From Anaerolineales bacterium (lineage in GTDB: Bacteria > Chloroflexota > Anaerolineae > Anaerolineales > UBA11579), in NCBI GenBank assembly GCA_020059485.1, contig JAGVCA010000046.1:1-45260 (forward strand): a stretch of DNA of 45,260 nucleotides. Direction: 5' to 3'. A program made the position numbers and the translations under genes. Positions within the stretch are counted from its first letter, which is position 1; every line of letters starts with the position of its first letter. The notes under the pieces were generated by a model that was not told the origin of the DNA, ran no database searches, and worked only from the letters and a program-made list of their open reading frames with translations. Below, one piece after another: positions 17,108 to 24,291 of the stretch.

Positions 17108-17821
17108 ATGGAAGATACTCAATTTGCCAATCGAAAGATACTGGTCGTAGACGATGAAGAACGCATGGTGCGTTTCATCCGGCTGAACCTGGAACACGAC
17201 GGCTTTCAGGTGGTCGAGGCATTTACCAGCCAGCAAGCGATGGACCGGCTGAGGGAAACCCTGCCCGACCTGATCCTTCTGGATGTGATGCTACCAGACC
17301 TGGACGGATTCGAGGTCTTGCGGATGGTGCGGGATAACCATGATGTCCCGGTGATCATGCTGACCGCCAAAAGCGAGGAAGATGACCGGGTGCGCGGCCT
17401 GGAACTGGGCGCTGATGATTATGTCACCAAGCCATTCAGCCCGCGCGAGCTGGTCAGCCGCGTCAAAGCCGTGCTGCGGCGCACCGATACCGCCCGCGGA
17501 CAGTCCTCCGGCATCATCGAAGTGGATGACCGCTTGAAGATCGACTTTGACCGCCGCGAGGTTTGGGTTGAAGGCGAACTGGTCAAACTGCGTCCAACCG
17601 AATACCGCTTGCTTTACCACCTGGTGCAGAATGCTGGCTGGGTCATCACCCATGACCAGATCCTGGCAAAGGTGTGGGGCTATGAATACCAGGACGAGCC
17701 GCACTACGTCCGGCTGTACGTCAATTACCTGCGCCAGAAACTGGAGGAGGACCCCTCTAACCCCAAATACATCCTGACCGAACGGGGCGTCGGTTACCGC
17801 TTTGTAGATTACAAACGCTAG
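17108..17821 (+). CDS. OmpR/PhoB-type response regulator
   Basis: A 237-residue two-domain regulator. The receiver (10-125) has Asp15-Asp16, the phospho-acceptor Asp59 in [13 protein letters not shown] and Lys108 in VTKPF. The C-terminal winged helix (about 140-235) includes [25 protein letters not shown] and the [12 protein letters not shown] ending. By family it binds direct repeats upstream of target genes when phosphorylated. No histidine kinase gene is next to it, so it is an orphan in this window; the partner lies elsewhere, or it is modified by the Ser/Thr kinase upstream, which is known for some regulators. A hairpin follows at 17852. Confidence 0.93.
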   Translation: MEDTQFANRKILVVDDEERMVRFIRLNLEHDGFQVVEAFTSQQAMDRLRETLPDLILLDVMLPDLDGFEVLRMVRDNHDVPVIMLTAKSEEDDRVRGLELGADDYVTKPFSPRELVSRVKAVLRRTDTARGQSSGIIEVDDRLKIDFDRREVWVEGELVKLRPTEYRLLYHLVQNAGWVITHDQILAKVWGYEYQDEPHYVRLYVNYLRQKLEEDPSNPKYILTERGVGYRFVDYKR

Positions 17822-17851
17822 TTCCGGTCCCATTCATATAGTTTTTTAACG

Positions 17852-17882
17852 AACAGCTTGCGAAATTCTTACGCAGGCTGTT
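17852..17882. promoter_or_regulatory. Inverted repeat upstream of hsp20
   Basis: Two 11-base arms, AACAGCTTGCG and CGCAGGCTGTT (one G-T pair), are separated by 9 bases. It lies between the response-regulator stop and the hsp20 ribosome site. It could be a terminator for the former (though only a short T run follows) or an operator: the spacing of a 9-base core around a 9-base centre is like CIRCE, but the sequence is not CIRCE. TTGCGA and TATCAT within or next to it are 19 bases apart. Confidence 0.5.
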
Positions 17883-17921
17883 TATCATTAAATTAGCAAA
17901 TCATTATTGAAGGAGGTTGCT

Positions 17922-18362
17922 ATGTCAAACATCACCCGTTGGGAACCATTCCGTGACCTGGTTTCTGTGAGGAAGGATATGGACCGCCTGTTCGATGAGT
18001 TCTTCGCCACCCCGGCGAACATCCGCACCGGCTGGGCGATGCCGATGGTTGACATGTACCAGACAGAGGACGAGATCGTCGTAAAAGCCACGCTGCCTGG
18101 TCTGGAACCTGAGGACCTCGATATCCAGATCACTGGAGACCTGCTGACCCTGCGCGGCGAGACCAAGCAGGAGACTGAGGAGAATGGCGCTAAGTACCAT
18201 CTGCGCGAGCACCGCTACCAGTCCTTCTCCCGCAGCCTGACCCTGCCAGCCGCCGTAAAGTCGGACAAGGCCAACGCCGAGATGAAGAACGGCATCCTGA
18301 CCCTGACGCTGCCGAAAGCCGAAGAGGCCAAGCCCAAGGTCATCAGCGTCAAAGCCAAATAA
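17922..18362 (+). CDS. Small heat-shock protein, Hsp20/alpha-crystallin family
   Basis: A 146-residue chaperone that binds unfolding proteins and keeps them from aggregating. The N-terminal MSNITRWEPFRDLVSVRKDM and the alpha-crystallin domain (about 42-140) are standard: VDMYQTEDEIVVKATLPGLE, DLLTLRGE, SFSRSLTLPAAV and the closing AEMKNGILTLTLPK. It ends in KVISVKAK, where the usual IxI/V anchor motif is seen as VISV. The start is ATG 17922 after a very strong AAGGAGG; the open frame to 17907 is ignored for this reason. The gene is monocistronic, with an inverted repeat upstream and a strong hairpin downstream. Confidence 0.95.
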   Translation: MSNITRWEPFRDLVSVRKDMDRLFDEFFATPANIRTGWAMPMVDMYQTEDEIVVKATLPGLEPEDLDIQITGDLLTLRGETKQETEENGAKYHLREHRYQSFSRSLTLPAAVKSDKANAEMKNGILTLTLPKAEEAKPKVISVKAK

Positions 18363-18384
18363 CGGAATATAACCCCACAAACAA

Positions 18385-18420
18385 CAGCGGGGCGGAGGAT
18401 CACCTCCGCCCTGCTGGTTT
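18385..18420. terminator. Bidirectional terminator between hsp20 and the S9 peptidase
   Basis: A 14-base-pair stem (CAGCGGGGCGGAGG with CCTCCGCCCTGCTG, one G-U pair) around an ATCA loop, followed by GGTTTAAAAC. It sits between two convergent genes and can serve both. Confidence 0.8.
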
Positions 18421-18424
18421 AAAA

Positions 18425-20476
18425 CTAGTCGCTAGCTTTCCGCGGCTTGCAGTATTTATCGAACCAGGCAGTCATCCGCTCCAGCCGGTCGATGCGGTGT
18501 TTTGGCTCACCCGAGCGGGACAGTTCATGCCCCTCGCGGGGGTAGCGCACAAACTCCACCTTCCGGCCCAGCTTCTTCAGCGCAGTGAACATTTGCTCAG
18601 CATCGGCGATCGGCACCCGGTAATCCTGCTCGGAGTGGATCAGCAGCAACGGGGTGCGCATCTGCCGGACATACGCAAAGGGCGAGTACTTCCACATTTT
18701 CTCCGGATCATCGAACGCCATTACATCAAACTCACCTTCGATCAGACGCGGGACGTCGGTGGTGCCGTAGAACGACATCAGGTTGTACACGCCGCGCTGC
18801 CCCACAGCGGCGGCAAAGCGCTTGTCATGACCGATGATCCAGGCAGTCATGTAGCCTCCATACGAGCCACCGGTGACCGCCATCCGCTTCTCGTCAATGT
18901 ATCCCCTGGACACCACTGCATCCACGCCGGAGAGGATGTCATTTGCATCCGCCTCACCCCAGGCATCGTGGATCGCTGAGCGGAACTCATTGCCATAGCC
19001 GTCCGAGCCGCGCGGGTTGCAGAAGAAGACCACATACCCGCGGGCGGCATGCAGTTGCCATTCCAGCCACATGGCATGCGCCGCCGGGCTCCACATGACA
19101 TGTGGCCCGCCATGAATATTCAGGGCCAGCGGCCATTTCTGTTTGGGCGAGAAATCCGGCGGCTTAACGATCCAGCCCTGGATCTCGCGGCCGTCCGGAG
19201 CCTTATACCGGATCTCTTCGGTGGGGGCTACCTGAACCTGTTTGAGCCAATCATCATGCAGCCGGGTGAGACGCTCTGGCTGCTTGCCGCGCCGGCAGAC
19301 AAACAGTTCCGGCGGGTGGACGGTGCTGCGTGAGACAAAGATCACATCGCCGGCCGCGTTCTGGTGGAAGGACTCGATCAACTCCTGGTCCCCGCACACC
19401 AGTGAAAAGGCGCCACTCTTCAAGTCAACATAAAATACCCGGCTCCAGCCCTGGTCGTCGATCAGACAGTACAGTCCCAGACTGTCGGCCGCCCAGTAAA
19501 ACTGGTACTGGTAGCCCTGCTCGCCGATCGAACGGTCGATTTCCAGATTCAGATCGCGCCAGCCGGTGCCGTCGGGTTTAAAAACGGTCAACCGGGGTAG
19601 ATGCCCATACGATGAACTGTCCTGCATCGTCATGGCAGCCACCCACTTCCCATCCCCGGAGGGACGCGGATCCATCCCATAAAAGCCGGAGCGAGGCAGC
19701 CGTTCCACCTTCCCGCTGCCAACTTCGATCCGGACAATATCTGATTCCGAAAAACGATCCTGGCTCGGCTTGCGCACGGTGGTAGTCCACAGCATTTTGC
19801 CATCCGGAGACCATTCCGGTGCGTTAAAATCTACGTCTCCATCGGTCAGGCGGCGGGGTTTGGCTTCCTTTTTCTCCACTTCCAGCACAAAGATATGGCT
19901 GAAACGGTCCGATACGAAATCCGTCCCGGCCTTGAAGGGCAACCCGCTGTAGACGCGCGGGTCGACCCGCTCGGCTTCGACGTGCTCATCGGTGACCTTG
20001 CGCATTTTGCCGTCGAGTTCATCTGCCGGCGGGGGCGGAGGGAATTTGCCCTGTTTTTCCAGCCGGCGTTCGGCTGAATTCAGCGGCGAGACAAAGGCGA
20101 TCTGGCTGCCATCCGGGCTCCAGTTGAATCCGCGCACCCCATTGGGCATGCTGGTCAGTGCGCGGGCCTCGCCGCCATCCACCCGGATTATATATACCTG
20201 CGGTTTTCCGCCCCGATTTGAGAGGAATGCCACCTTCTGACCATCCGGACTGTACTGCGGGCTGAAATCCAACTTGCCGCCATTGGTGAACTGGCGGGGT
20301 TCTTCCCAATTCTGACGCCAGCGCCACAGGGTGCGTTTGTATCCATTGGCGGCCTTGTCTGTTTGGAGTTGGGTATAAATGACCTCATTCCCGGCCGGGT
20401 TCCAGCGTGGATGTTCCAGCACGGTGATGTTGTACAGGTCCTGGGCAGTGATCATGCGGGGTTTCTGCTTCGCCAT
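18425..20476 (-). CDS. S9 family prolyl oligopeptidase/acylaminoacyl peptidase
   Basis: A 683-residue serine peptidase. The N-terminal part (about 30-400) is a beta-propeller of WD40-like (PD40) repeats such as FSPQYSPDGQKVAFLSNRGG and FNWSPDGSQIAFVSPL. The C-terminal alpha/beta hydrolase domain has nucleophile Ser538 in GGSYGGYM, a downstream Asp in LLIHSEQDYRVPI and His in YPREGHELSR. Enzymes of this type cut short peptides or remove acyl-amino acids from them. No signal peptide is present, so it is cytoplasmic. ATG 20476 is preceded by GGGAG. It follows the DUF971 gene by 28 bases, probably in one transcript. Confidence 0.9.
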   Translation of the reverse strand: MAKQKPRMITAQDLYNITVLEHPRWNPAGNEVIYTQLQTDKAANGYKRTLWRWRQNWEEPRQFTNGGKLDFSPQYSPDGQKVAFLSNRGGKPQVYIIRVDGGEARALTSMPNGVRGFNWSPDGSQIAFVSPLNSAERRLEKQGKFPPPPPADELDGKMRKVTDEHVEAERVDPRVYSGLPFKAGTDFVSDRFSHIFVLEVEKKEAKPRRLTDGDVDFNAPEWSPDGKMLWTTTVRKPSQDRFSESDIVRIEVGSGKVERLPRSGFYGMDPRPSGDGKWVAAMTMQDSSSYGHLPRLTVFKPDGTGWRDLNLEIDRSIGEQGYQYQFYWAADSLGLYCLIDDQGWSRVFYVDLKSGAFSLVCGDQELIESFHQNAAGDVIFVSRSTVHPPELFVCRRGKQPERLTRLHDDWLKQVQVAPTEEIRYKAPDGREIQGWIVKPPDFSPKQKWPLALNIHGGPHVMWSPAAHAMWLEWQLHAARGYVVFFCNPRGSDGYGNEFRSAIHDAWGEADANDILSGVDAVVSRGYIDEKRMAVTGGSYGGYMTAWIIGHDKRFAAAVGQRGVYNLMSFYGTTDVPRLIEGEFDVMAFDDPEKMWKYSPFAYVRQMRTPLLLIHSEQDYRVPIADAEQMFTALKKLGRKVEFVRYPREGHELSRSGEPKHRIDRLERMTAWFDKYCKPRKASD

Positions 20477-20504
20477 CTATGTCTCCCTGGATCGGTGGAT
20501 TGAC

Positions 20505-20858
20505 TTATTGCTGTTTGGATTCCTGCTGCAGGTGCAGGGAATAGAGATAGTGCCAGGTATAGATCCCGTGGGAGTGGCCATCGGCCCATTCCAGGCTGAC
20601 GGCATACCCGCCAACCGGTTTGATCCCGGTCAGTTGTGTGGCCTTGGCATCCATCAGGGGGATCATGAACATGGAGTCATCCGGTTCGGATTTCATGTTG
20701 GCATGCCCGCCGCGGCATTCGGCGCACGGGCAGGAGTTTCGCAGCAGGTCGAAGGGGAAGGTCGATTCCTCGCCATTGCTCCATTTGATCGTCATCCGGG
20801 ACTGCTCGCGTTTGGCAGAGATATCGACTGGTTTGGGTTCATCGGGATGTTTGGTCAA
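20505..20858 (-). CDS. DUF971 (GBBH-like N-terminal) domain protein
   Basis: A 117-residue protein of the DUF971 family, related to the N-terminal zinc-binding domain of gamma-butyrobetaine hydroxylase. The landmarks are WSNGEESTFPFDLLR, NSCPCAECRGG with three cysteines, and the closing YAVSLEWADGHSHGIYTWHYL. Family members often neighbour iron-sulfur assembly or Mrp genes, but here the neighbours are an SH3 protein and a peptidase. The frame is open to a GTG at 20900, but TTG 20858 has an AAAGGA ribosome site, so I prefer it. The function is unknown. Confidence 0.85.
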   Translation of the reverse strand: MTKHPDEPKPVDISAKREQSRMTIKWSNGEESTFPFDLLRNSCPCAECRGGHANMKSEPDDSMFMIPLMDAKATQLTGIKPVGGYAVSLEWADGHSHGIYTWHYLYSLHLQQESKQQ

Positions 20859-20954
20859 GGCTGTTCCTTTCAATCTCGTGGCCCAATTATTATCCCCCAC
20901 CCAGCCCTTAAAGGCAAGCAGAACAGCGCCGGTCAGTCCCCCGCAGGATCAGAA

Positions 20955-21470
20955 TCAGTTCTCAGGTACAACCACCGAGAGAAAATCAGCCGCCGCCCAG
21001 CCCGACCGGTCCTCATCGAGCGGCGTCAACAAATACCACCACACAAAGCCATCTGCCTCGCGCGGGCCATCCCCAACCGTGAAGACCTCGGAATCCAGGG
21101 CCACAAAGCGGATCCCCGTGTTCAGGCCGGGCTGCTCACGAATGTTGAGGCCGGAGCCTTCAGTGCCGGAGATCTGCACGGTCGCGCCAATCCCCAGCAC
21201 CCCTGGCAGCGGGCCGGCTTCTTCCGAAGACTGGGTGGGGGCCTGCGTCGGTGTGGCGGTGGGCACGTACGGCGTGGAAGTCAACCCCGGGATCACCGTC
21301 AGGGCCGAAGCCGGGTCTGGCAGGGTAGAAGATGGAAAAAACACGCCGGAGGTAATGAACACCAACGCCAGCACCAGGCAGCTCATCCCGGCCGCGCTCA
21401 GCAACACCGGCAGCGACCCCAAGGCGGAGAAGATCCTTCTTAAGCGGTCCACAATCACATTGTACTCCAA
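20955..21470 (-). CDS. Membrane-anchored SH3 domain protein
   Basis: Up to 171 residues: a short cytoplasmic head, one membrane helix (about 20-43), a Thr/Pro/Ala-rich linker (TSTPYVPTATPTQAPTQ) and an extracellular bacterial SH3 domain (about 92-170) with GSGLNIREQPGLNTGIRF and GWAAADFL. Such domains usually bind cell-wall or surface polymers. The start is unclear. The first in-frame codon is TTG 21470, but a TACAAT box at 21459-21464 with a proper -35 would start the RNA near 21452, where a GTG lies in frame. A leaderless 165-residue product from GTG 21452 is therefore likely. It is divergent from the membrane kinase gene. Confidence 0.75.
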   Translation of the reverse strand: MEYNVIVDRLRRIFSALGSLPVLLSAAGMSCLVLALVFITSGVFFPSSTLPDPASALTVIPGLTSTPYVPTATPTQAPTQSSEEAGPLPGVLGIGATVQISGTEGSGLNIREQPGLNTGIRFVALDSEVFTVGDGPREADGFVWWYLLTPLDEDRSGWAAADFLSVVVPEN

Positions 21471-21486
21471 CTGAGGGAGACAGCAA
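21459..21486 (-). promoter_or_regulatory. Candidate promoter of the SH3 gene
   Basis: On the minus strand, TTGCTG (21486-21481) and TACAAT (21464-21459) are 16 bases apart. The predicted RNA start falls close to in-frame GTG codons 21458 and 21452, so the message may be leaderless. Confidence 0.5.
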
Positions 21487-21534
21487 CCGACTTTTTGCCC
21501 CCCCTACCAATTCAACTTGCTTTCCGGTACAATC

Positions 21535-22674
21535 ATGGGCAGAACGATGGAAGAGATCAAACTGCTCAACAACCGGTACCGGCTGAACACCCTGATCGGG
21601 CGCGGCGGGATGGCAATGGTCTTTAATGGCAAAGACCTGATGCTGGAACGCGATGTCGCCATCAAGGTGCTTCGTTCCCGCTATGCCAAGGACCCCGCTT
21701 TCCGGGAACGCTTCCGACAGGAGGCCAAAGCCGCCGCCAACTTGAGCCACACCAACATCGTCACGGTCTACGACTTCGGCTACGACCAGGAACGATTGTA
21801 CATCGTGATGGAATATGTCACCGGCAAAGATTTGAACACGCTGATCCACGAGCGCGGCCGGCTGGACCTTGACCGCGGCCTGGACCTAGCGATCAAGGCC
21901 TGTAAAGGTATTGGCTATGCGCACCGAGCCGGACTCGTCCACTGCGATGTCAAGCCGCACAACCTGCTGATCACCCCCGACTGGCAGCTCAAGGTCACCG
22001 ACTTCGGCATCGCCCGGGCGCTGGCTTCGATCAACCCGGATGAGCTTAGCGATGTCGTCTGGGGTTCGCCGCAGTTCTTCTCTCCCGAACAAGCCTCCGG
22101 CGAAGCGCCCTCCCCGGCTTCGGATGTCTATTCACTTGGCGTAGTCCTGTACTTGATGTTCACCGGCCAGCTGCCCTTCCTTGGCAAAACCTCCTCCGAG
22201 TTGGCCAAAATGCACCGGGAAGCCAATCCGATCCCGCCCTCCGAGATCAACCCCTTCCTGCCCGAAACGCTGGAAGAGGTCATCCTGAAAGTACTCTCCA
22301 AAGAGCCTTCTGCCCGTTACCGGACGGCCGACCAGCTTGGCCGAGTGCTGCAGATCGTCCAGCGCGAGCACCTGCCCGGCAATTCACAGCCGCGCACGGC
22401 CATGCGCCGGGCGCAAAGCGGCAGCGCCCGGGTGCCATCCGAACCATTGGATCAATCGCTGTCCGGCAAGCCGCGGCCCGCCCGCCGAATCTCCGAGCCG
22501 ATCAACGGTCCGCAGCCCAGCCGGCCTCCGCTGATTGCAGAAGCACTGCGAGATGAACAAAGCCTGAGCATCCTGGATGTCGACTGGCTGGCGGTCTTCC
22601 TTGGACTTCTGGCGGTAGTCGCCTGGGGCGGGCTTCTGCCTTTCTTTATCTGGGTATATAACAACATTTTCTAG
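21535..22674 (+). CDS. Membrane-anchored PknB-type Ser/Thr kinase, non-RD
   Basis: A 379-residue kinase. The catalytic domain covers about 14-280: IGRGGMAMVF glycine loop (21-30), Lys44 in VAIKVL, HCDVKPHN (136-143) and DFG (156-158). The usual HRD arginine is Cys137, making it a non-RD kinase that may not need activation-loop phosphorylation. A linker rich in Pro/Arg/Ser (about 285-345) leads to one C-terminal membrane helix (about 350-374), ending NNIF with no outer sensor domain. It is a minimal relative of Firmicutes PrkC, and its downstream neighbour rpe matches the Firmicutes order. TACAAT lies at 21528-21533, so ATG 21535 or the second ATG 21547 may be the first codon of a leaderless message. 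Confidence 0.88.
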   Translation: MGRTMEEIKLLNNRYRLNTLIGRGGMAMVFNGKDLMLERDVAIKVLRSRYAKDPAFRERFRQEAKAAANLSHTNIVTVYDFGYDQERLYIVMEYVTGKDLNTLIHERGRLDLDRGLDLAIKACKGIGYAHRAGLVHCDVKPHNLLITPDWQLKVTDFGIARALASINPDELSDVVWGSPQFFSPEQASGEAPSPASDVYSLGVVLYLMFTGQLPFLGKTSSELAKMHREANPIPPSEINPFLPETLEEVILKVLSKEPSARYRTADQLGRVLQIVQREHLPGNSQPRTAMRRAQSGSARVPSEPLDQSLSGKPRPARRISEPINGPQPSRPPLIAEALRDEQSLSILDVDWLAVFLGLLAVVAWGGLLPFFIWVYNNIF

Positions 22675-22698
22675 CAACTCAACCACAGAAAGCGAACC

Positions 22699-23379
22699 AT
22701 GACTGAACACAAACTGCTTCTGGCGCCTTCGATCCTCAGCGCTGATTTCACCCGCCTGGGAGAGGAGATCCGGACTGTAGCCGACAACGGAGCGGACTGG
22801 ATCCATATTGATGTCATGGATGGGCACTTCGTCCCCAACATTTCGATGGGGCCGTTGATTGTGGCTGCCTGCCGCCAGGTCACCGACCTGTACCTCGATG
22901 TCCACCTGATGATCGACCGGCCGGAGCGCTATATCGAAGATTTCGCCGCCGCCGGCGCGAACGGTATCACCATCCATGTTGAAGCCAGCCCCAACCTGCA
23001 CCGTACGCTGCAGGCTATCCGTTTGCTCGGCTGCCAGGCCGGCGCGGCGATCAACCCCGGGACGCCGGTAGACGCGCTCCGCCCCGTGCTGGGGTTGCTG
23101 GATACCGCCCTGGTGATGACCGTCAATCCGGGATATTCCGGACAGGGATTCCTCCCAGAAATGCTGGAAAAGGTGCGTCTGGTAAGGTCCTGGATGGCAG
23201 GTTCTGGTCTGGATGTCCGGCTGCAGGTGGATGGCGGCATCAGCACCGGAACGCTCCCCCAGGCATTATCTGCAGGAGCCGATACCTTCGTAGCCGCAAC
23301 GGCAATCTTCAAACACCCGGACGGCGCGGCTCAAGGGACAATCCAACTGCGGGATTTGCTGAAAAAATTGGGATCCTAG
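22699..23379 (+). CDS. rpe: Ribulose-phosphate 3-epimerase
   Basis: A 226-residue TIM-barrel enzyme that interconverts ribulose 5-phosphate and xylulose 5-phosphate in the pentose phosphate pathway. All family markers are present: APSILSADFTRLGEEI at the N-terminus, HIDVMDGHFVPNISMGP, LDVHLMI, TVNPGYSGQGF and LQVDGGIS near the phosphate site. The metal-binding His/Asp pairs lie in these motifs. It begins 24 bases after the kinase gene, probably in the same transcript. The stop is followed by the terminator of rpmB on the other strand. Confidence 0.95.
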   Translation: MTEHKLLLAPSILSADFTRLGEEIRTVADNGADWIHIDVMDGHFVPNISMGPLIVAACRQVTDLYLDVHLMIDRPERYIEDFAAAGANGITIHVEASPNLHRTLQAIRLLGCQAGAAINPGTPVDALRPVLGLLDTALVMTVNPGYSGQGFLPEMLEKVRLVRSWMAGSGLDVRLQVDGGISTGTLPQALSAGADTFVAATAIFKHPDGAAQGTIQLRDLLKKLGS

Positions 23380-23410
23380 CGGCAGGAGTCTAACGTGTCA
23401 AACTTAAGGA

Positions 23411-23437
23411 AACAAAAAAGAGGCGGCGAGCCACCTC
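23411..23437 (-). terminator. Rho-independent terminator of rpmB
   Basis: On the minus strand, GAGGTGG and CCGCCTC pair around CTCG, followed by six T. It lies 33 bases after the rpmB stop. Confidence 0.85.
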
Positions 23438-23469
23438 ATTTTGGGTATTGCGGTCAGTTCAGGCAGATA

Positions 23470-23652
23470 TCAGGCAGTCTTGACCATGGTGCGGATACAA
23501 CGAGTGCACATCACCTTCTGGACCTTGCGGCCGCCTTCCATCACAGAGACTTTCTGCAGGTTCGGCTTGAAAGTGCGGTTGGTTGTCTTCTTCGACCATG
23601 GACGGTTGCGCCCGAAAGTTGTCGCTTTTCCGCATACAGAACATTTTGCCAT
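23470..23652 (-). CDS. rpmB: 50S ribosomal protein L28
   Basis: A 60-residue ribosomal protein, the compact form of L28. MAKCSVCGKATTFGRNRPWS and VMCTRCIRTM carry two CxxC pairs that can hold zinc (the C+ form). It is basic, as expected for a protein that contacts 23S rRNA. ATG 23652 is preceded by AAGGA. It is a monocistronic gene on the strand opposite to its neighbours, with its own terminator. Confidence 0.96.
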   Translation of the reverse strand: MAKCSVCGKATTFGRNRPWSKKTTNRTFKPNLQKVSVMEGGRKVQKVMCTRCIRTMVKTA

Positions 23653-23654
23653 CG

Positions 23655-23682
23655 TTCACATCCTTTACAATTACTGTATAAT
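23655..23682 (+). promoter_or_regulatory. Candidate promoter of the Asp23 gene
   Basis: TTCACA (23655-23660) and TATAAT (23677-23682) are 16 bases apart on the plus strand. RNA would start near 23689, giving a 120-base leader. The same AT-rich segment must also hold the divergent rpmB promoter. Confidence 0.45.
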
Positions 23683-23715
23683 TACACCCACTAACAGAAC
23701 TTATCCAATGGGAGT

Positions 23716-23740
23716 GGGTATCCACCAACAGTGGATAGCC
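23716..23740 (+). other. Hairpin in the leader of the Asp23 gene
   Basis: TATCCAC (23719-23725) and GTGGATA (23731-23737) flank CAACA, with two more pairs outside a mismatch. A second small dyad, AACCC and GGGTT around GATT, lies at about 23773-23786. No T run follows either, so they are not terminators. Their role is unknown. Confidence 0.4.
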
Positions 23741-23808
23741 GAAAAATATTACCACAACACGTATCTTAAATCAACCCGATTGGGTTAATATTCAACAAGA
23801 GGAAACAA

Positions 23809-24162
23809 ATGACCGAAGACATCAATCCCTACGGAAGCATCCATGTCTCTGCACGAGCGATCGCCGCGATTGCCTATCAGTCGGCGATCAAGTCGTACGG
23901 TGTGGTCGGCCTGGCCTCAAAGAACCTTGTCAATGGCATCACCAACCGGATCGTACAGGACCCGACTCACGGGATCGAAGTCACCTATGAAGGCCAGATG
24001 GTGAACATCGATATCTATGTCATTGTGCAGTATGGTACGCGGATCAAATCGGTGGCCACCAGCGTGGCCAACACCGTCCGGTTCAGTGTGGAGAAGTATC
24101 TCGGCCTGCCGATCAACAATGTGAATGTGCATGTTCAGGGGCTGCGGATCAACGGTGAGTAA
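23809..24162 (+). CDS. Asp23/Gls24 family protein (YloU-like)
   Basis: A 117-residue protein of the Asp23/Gls24 envelope-stress family. The pattern is GSIHVSARAIAAIAYQSAI, then VDIYVIVQYGTRI-like strands (seen as VNIDIYVIVQYGTRIKSVA) and the closing VNVHVQGLRI. In Firmicutes the equivalent, YloU, is encoded directly before the fatty acid kinase gene, as here. The molecular role is not settled; homologues localise to the membrane or respond to stress. An AGAGG site precedes ATG 23809. Confidence 0.9.
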   Translation: MTEDINPYGSIHVSARAIAAIAYQSAIKSYGVVGLASKNLVNGITNRIVQDPTHGIEVTYEGQMVNIDIYVIVQYGTRIKSVATSVANTVRFSVEKYLGLPINNVNVHVQGLRINGE

Positions 24163-24170
24163 GCCGCCCT

Positions 24171-24176
24171 TACAAT
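24171..24176 (+). promoter_or_regulatory. -10-like box before the fakA leader
   Basis: TACAAT sits 9 bases after the Asp23 stop, with no clear -35. RNA from it would begin near 24183, at the foot of the first leader hairpin. Confidence 0.35.
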
Positions 24177-24182
24177 ATTTAT

Positions 24183-24291
24183 CTCAGCATCCAGGATGCT
24201 GAAACGGCATGGGTGTCAGCCTCACCCAGAGTTGCCGCGCTAAGGGCATCACATTGCCAGGCGGCAGCAATCCCAATCAGTTGGAGCATTT
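24183..24291 (+). promoter_or_regulatory. Structured leader upstream of fakA
   Basis: The 109 bases before fakA are rich in complementary segments. CAGCATCC (24185-24192) pairs with GGATGCTG (24194-24201). CGGCATGGGTG (24205-24215) pairs with CACCCA (24223-24228) and TGCCG (24233-24237). GTTGCCGC (24231-24238) can instead pair with GCGGCAGC (24261-24268), enclosing GGCA/TGCC. The second and third structures share 24233-24237 and exclude each other, as in a switch. The last stem ends 13 bases before the GGAG ribosome site, so translation control is more likely than termination. I do not recognise a known riboswitch class. Confidence 0.45.

Noticed and set aside
17852-17882. CIRCE element before hsp20
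   Set aside because: Spacing is similar, but the arms do not match the TTAGCACTC/GAGTGCTAA consensus.
20379-21474. Overlapping plus-strand frames of 354 and 284 residues opposite the DUF971 and SH3 genes
   Set aside because: Both lack recognisable domains and overlap two supported genes with better starts and motifs.
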